A program made the position numbers and the translations under genes. From Opitutales bacterium (GTDB lineage: Bacteria > Verrucomicrobiota > Verrucomicrobiia > Opitutales > Oceanipulchritudinaceae), in the NCBI GenBank assembly GCA_016928295.1, contig JAFGLA010000057.1:1-59390 (forward strand): DNA of 59,390 nt, written 5' to 3'. Below are positions 56,737 through 59,390 of this stretch, one piece after another. The notes below the pieces were generated by a model that was given only the letters and a program-made list of their open reading frames with translations, had not been told where the DNA came from and did not search any database. Position 1 is the first letter of the stretch. Every line of letters starts with the position of its first letter.

Positions 56737-57231
56737 ATGGATTTTACACACTTTAGAGCTGTTGCCCTTGGCGGGGCGGTTGTGGCTGCGTCGAATGCGC
56801 GGGTTGCGGATGCCGCTTCTGTTAAGAAGCGTGCTGTGCGGAGGCGTCGCGTTGTTGCGGAGCCTGATGCGCAGGAAACTTCTGATGGGAAGTTCCTCGA
56901 CGGTGCCGGGGATGGCATTGACTGCGTGGAAGCCATGCGGCGGGGGCGGGAGCTTACCTTGCGCATACTCGCGCTTTTGGAGGAGGAGCAGTCCGCGCTT
57001 GAAAAGGCGGCGGTCAAGCTGGCCTGGATGCGCGTTCTTAACCAGCTCTCGCAGGCCGGGAGCGACGAGGCGCTGAAGGAGGCGGTTGCGAATCTGCAAA
57101 AACTGCTCGGTACTCGTGAGGCTGCCGATTCGAAGGCTGCCAAGGCGGGAACGGTGCGTTCGCGCGGTCTTTCAAAGGGGCTTCGCAAGGAGACTCGCGC
57201 CAGTATCGAGGAGATGATGCGCAGCTTGTAA
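56737..57231 (+). CDS. Phage protein of unknown function before terminase
   Basis: 164 residues from ATG 56737. An Ala-rich hydrophobic start, a basic segment (KKRAVRRRRVV) and then helical sequence (RELTLRILALLEEEQSALEKAAVKLAWMRVLNQL). By position it corresponds to gp26/gp27 of Mu, which act as small terminase-type factors, but no helix-turn-helix is evident. Role inferred from position only. Confidence 0.5.
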   Translation: MDFTHFRAVALGGAVVAASNARVADAASVKKRAVRRRRVVAEPDAQETSDGKFLDGAGDGIDCVEAMRRGRELTLRILALLEEEQSALEKAAVKLAWMRVLNQLSQAGSDEALKEAVANLQKLLGTREAADSKAAKAGTVRSRGLSKGLRKETRASIEEMMRSL

Positions 57232-57281
57232 GCGGCGCATGTCACGGGGCAAATCAGTCTGTTTTTCCAAGAGGCAAGCAT

Positions 57282-58691
57282 TTGAACATAATCGAGCACA
57301 GTCAGCGTGGGGAGTCCTTGTTTCTGCCTTATCAGGAGCGTTGGATTCGCGATTGCTCGCGCTTCAAGCTGATGGAGAAATCCCGTCAGGTTGGCATGAG
57401 TTGGGCGGCTGCGTATCGCGCTGTGGCTCAAGCATCGGAGGCTGGTAACAGGCTCGACTGCTGGGTTGCAAGCCGCGACGAGGTGCAGGGGCGGCTCTTC
57501 ATGGAGGACTGCGCAAAGTGGGCTCGTATTCTGGACACGGGGGCGCGGGACTTTGGCGACGAGGTGCTCGATTCTACCCGCGTCGGGCGCGATGAGCTGC
57601 GCTTTTACAACGGCTGCGCGGTGCGGGCGCTTTCTTCCAGTGTGGACGCTCAGGCGGGCAAGCGTGGAACGAGGATTCTCGACGAGTTTGCGCTGCATGA
57701 AGACCCGCGCCGTCTGTTCGCCGTCGCCGCGCCCGGTATTACATGGGGCGGCTCCTTGGAGATTCTTTCCACGCACAGGGGAAGCGGCAATTACTTTAAC
57801 AAGTTGATTGTCGAGGCCCGCGAGGGAGGCAACCCCAAGGGCTTTTCGCTGCATCGGGTGACTTTGCAGGACGCGGTCGAGCAGGGTTTGCTGCGCAAGC
57901 TGAAGGCGAAGCTGCCTGCCGACGATCCGCGTCAGGCTATGGACGAGGACGGTTATTTGCAGTTTGTGCGGGACTCTTGCCCCGACGAGGAGAGCTGGCT
58001 GGAGGAATACTGCTGCGTGCCTTCGGACGATGCGGCTGCGTTCATCGCGCTGGATCAGATTCGCGCTGCGGAGTTTGAGGCTGCCGCGGCGGGGGCGAGG
58101 CCGGAGTGGGACTTGCCATTGGAGGATTTGCGCCGCTCCAAGGGGCCTTTCTACCTCGGCGTAGACCTTGGGCGGGAGCGCGACCTTACAGTGCTCTGGC
58201 TTGTGGAGGTGACCAACGGCTGCGCGTTTACGCGGCGGCTTGTCTGCATGGACCGCACGCCCTTTTCGGCGCAGGAGGAGCGGCTTTACGAGCTGTTGGA
58301 GCTGCCTGCGCTAAAGCGTTGCTGCATAGACGAGACGGGGCTTGGGCGGCAGTTCGCGGAGCGGGCAGAGCAGCGGTACGGCGAGCGGCGCGTGGAGGGG
58401 GTGACTCTTTCCGCGCCGGTCAAGGAGGAGCTGGCATATCCGTTGCGGGCGGCTTTCGAGAACGGGGCCATTCGCGTTCCGCCGCTCGATGGCGTTCGTG
58501 CGGATTTGCGTTCTGTGCGGCGGGAGTGTTCGGGCGGCGGGGCGCTGCGTTTCACTGCGGAGCGGGGGCGTTTCGGCCATGCGGACCGCTTCTGGGCGCT
58601 GGCGCTCGCCTTGAGGGCGGCGCGTTTTGGCGAGGAGAGGCGGCGGGTCCACGCGGAGCGGGTGCCTGCGCGGGATGTGTTTATGGTCTAA
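57282..58691 (+). CDS. Mu gp28-like terminase large subunit
   Basis: 469 residues from TTG 57282 (MNIIEHSQRGESLFLPYQERW), with AAGAGG upstream. It packages phage DNA. The ATPase part has the Walker A-like EKSRQVGMSWAAA near residue 32, Walker B RILDEFALHED near 128 and the coupling motif LSTHRGSGNYF; the nuclease part has LGVDLGRERDLTVLW near 290 and HADRFWALALA near 435. Strong fit to the Mu-type (gp28) terminase family. Confidence 0.9.
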   Translation: MNIIEHSQRGESLFLPYQERWIRDCSRFKLMEKSRQVGMSWAAAYRAVAQASEAGNRLDCWVASRDEVQGRLFMEDCAKWARILDTGARDFGDEVLDSTRVGRDELRFYNGCAVRALSSSVDAQAGKRGTRILDEFALHEDPRRLFAVAAPGITWGGSLEILSTHRGSGNYFNKLIVEAREGGNPKGFSLHRVTLQDAVEQGLLRKLKAKLPADDPRQAMDEDGYLQFVRDSCPDEESWLEEYCCVPSDDAAAFIALDQIRAAEFEAAAAGARPEWDLPLEDLRRSKGPFYLGVDLGRERDLTVLWLVEVTNGCAFTRRLVCMDRTPFSAQEERLYELLELPALKRCCIDETGLGRQFAERAEQRYGERRVEGVTLSAPVKEELAYPLRAAFENGAIRVPPLDGVRADLRSVRRECSGGGALRFTAERGRFGHADRFWALALALRAARFGEERRRVHAERVPARDVFMV

Positions 58692-58718
58692 CTACTTACA
58701 CTTATGGAGACTATCAGG

Positions 58719-59390
58719 ATGAACGAGGCTAAACCTATTCTTTCGACACAACGGGTGGTGGCGCACATGCGTTCGCGCTTTGACCCGATTCGCAACCTGA
58801 CGCCGGAGCGGCTGAGCAGGATGCTGGACGATTTTCACGCCGGCTATCTGCGCGAGGCCGCCCTTGCATGGGACGCCATCGAACGGCGCGACGACATCGT
58901 GCAGGCTGCGGCGGGCAAGCGCAAGTTGAGCGCGGGGCGCAACGGCTGGGATGTGCTGGCGCTGGACGATTCCCCGCGGGCGGCGGAGCACGCGGCGGCG
59001 CTGGAGTATTTCTGGCGCAATGTGCGTTGCGTGAACGCTTTGGATGAGAACGAGGAGGGGGGCTTTTCCCTTCTTTCGCGGCAGATGATGGACGCGGTGG
59101 GCAAGCGTTACGCGGTGCACGAGATTGTGTGGGAGCGCGTGGGCGCGAATCGTCTGCGGGCGGTGTTTCGCTTTGTGCCGCTGTGGTTTTTCGAGAATCG
59201 CACGGGGCGTCTGCGTTTTCTGCCTTCGGAGCACGCTCTGGAGGGGGAGCCTCTTGAGCCGGGGCGCTGGATGCTGACTTGTGGCGCGGGTATCATGGAG
59301 GCTTGTTCGGTGGCGTATTTGTACAAGCATTTGCCGTTGCGGGACTGGCTTTTGTATTGCGAGCGCAATGGTATGCCCGGGGTTCGCGGG
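58719..59390 (+). CDS. Mu gp29-like portal protein (DUF935), cut by window end
   Basis: 224 codons from ATG 58719 to the edge, with no stop. GGAG lies 9 bases upstream of this ATG; an in-frame ATG at 58704 is possible. Typical DUF935 segments are LDDFHAGYLREAALAWDAIERRDDIVQ, YAVHEIVWERVG, WFFENRTGRLRFL and LPLRDWLLYCERNGMPGVRG. The portal forms the head vertex through which DNA is packed. Confidence 0.88.
   Translation, partial: MNEAKPILSTQRVVAHMRSRFDPIRNLTPERLSRMLDDFHAGYLREAALAWDAIERRDDIVQAAAGKRKLSAGRNGWDVLALDDSPRAAEHAAALEYFWRNVRCVNALDENEEGGFSLLSRQMMDAVGKRYAVHEIVWERVGANRLRAVFRFVPLWFFENRTGRLRFLPSEHALEGEPLEPGRWMLTCGAGIMEACSVAYLYKHLPLRDWLLYCERNGMPGVRG

Larger units (their letters stand above)
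55658..59390 (+). mobile_element. Mu-like prophage, head-morphogenesis module (continues past window)
   Basis: Five consecutive plus-strand genes match the order before the Mu portal gene: holin-like, a gp25-like one-TM coiled-coil protein, an unknown protein in the place of the small terminase genes, a gp28-like large terminase and a gp29-like portal. No repressor, transposase or integrase lies on the left side, where a host-type gene ends at 55275. Therefore either the element is inverted in gene order compared with Mu, or it is incomplete, or the early genes lie beyond the window. Confidence 0.8.

Overview
The window is a compact, mostly core-gene stretch of a bacterial chromosome with moderately high GC. 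Protein recognition suggests a PVC-group bacterium, most likely Verrucomicrobiota and possibly Opitutae-like; this is inferred from family resemblance, since no rRNA is present. Supporting features are an RNase HIII/HII tandem, an EIIA-diadenylate cyclase fusion, ribosomal proteins S5 and S11 with low-complexity N-terminal tails, zinc-independent forms of S4, S14, L31 and L36, a PstC with a long coiled-coil insertion, and weak or distant Shine-Dalgarno sequences in front of many genes.

Layout. 1-4.5 kb: the end of a metallophosphoesterase, a DUF3108 exported protein, then rnhC-rnhB-pdxJ-acpS. 4.5-10 kb (minus): the phosphate operon pstS-pstC-pstA-pstB-phoU behind a candidate Pho box. 10.3-13.8 kb: rpmJ-rpmE2 (zinc-free L36 and L31), fabD, lepA. 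13.9-15.7 kb (minus): an EIIA-diadenylate cyclase fusion and a solitary nuoA. 16-19 kb: a small unknown gene, then sucC-sucD with a strong terminator. 19.2-38.5 kb: the str, S10, spc and alpha ribosomal clusters in near-canonical order, but without tuf, rpmD, infA and rpmJ at their usual places and with several intergenic hairpins. 38.6-42.1 kb: a membrane zinc-ribbon protein, guaA, hisD. 42.4-45.7 kb: an exported GH51 arabinofuranosidase, galK and an HU protein. 45.9-50.2 kb: the MEP-pathway genes ispDF (fused) and ispE head to head, then ptsI (Enzyme I). 50.4-53.1 kb (minus): a Met/Pro/Gly-rich exported protein and an orphan sensor histidine kinase. 53.6-55.3 kb: an AMP-binding acyl-activating enzyme. 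55.6 kb to the end: the head-morphogenesis start of a Mu-like phage (holin-like protein, gp25-like protein, unknown protein, gp28-like terminase, gp29-like portal cut by the window edge).

How the parts fit. Most genes serve translation, phosphate uptake, the TCA cycle, isoprenoid precursors and nucleotide or cofactor synthesis. Two items stand out as a possible little-described system: a protein that joins a PTS EIIA phospho-acceptor domain to a c-di-AMP synthase domain, and Enzyme I in the same window with no sugar permease, which together suggest a regulatory phosphorelay onto c-di-AMP synthesis. Intergenic regions from 40 kb on carry several different palindromic or inverted-repeat elements (REP- or MITE-like). 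No tRNA, rRNA or CRISPR array was seen.
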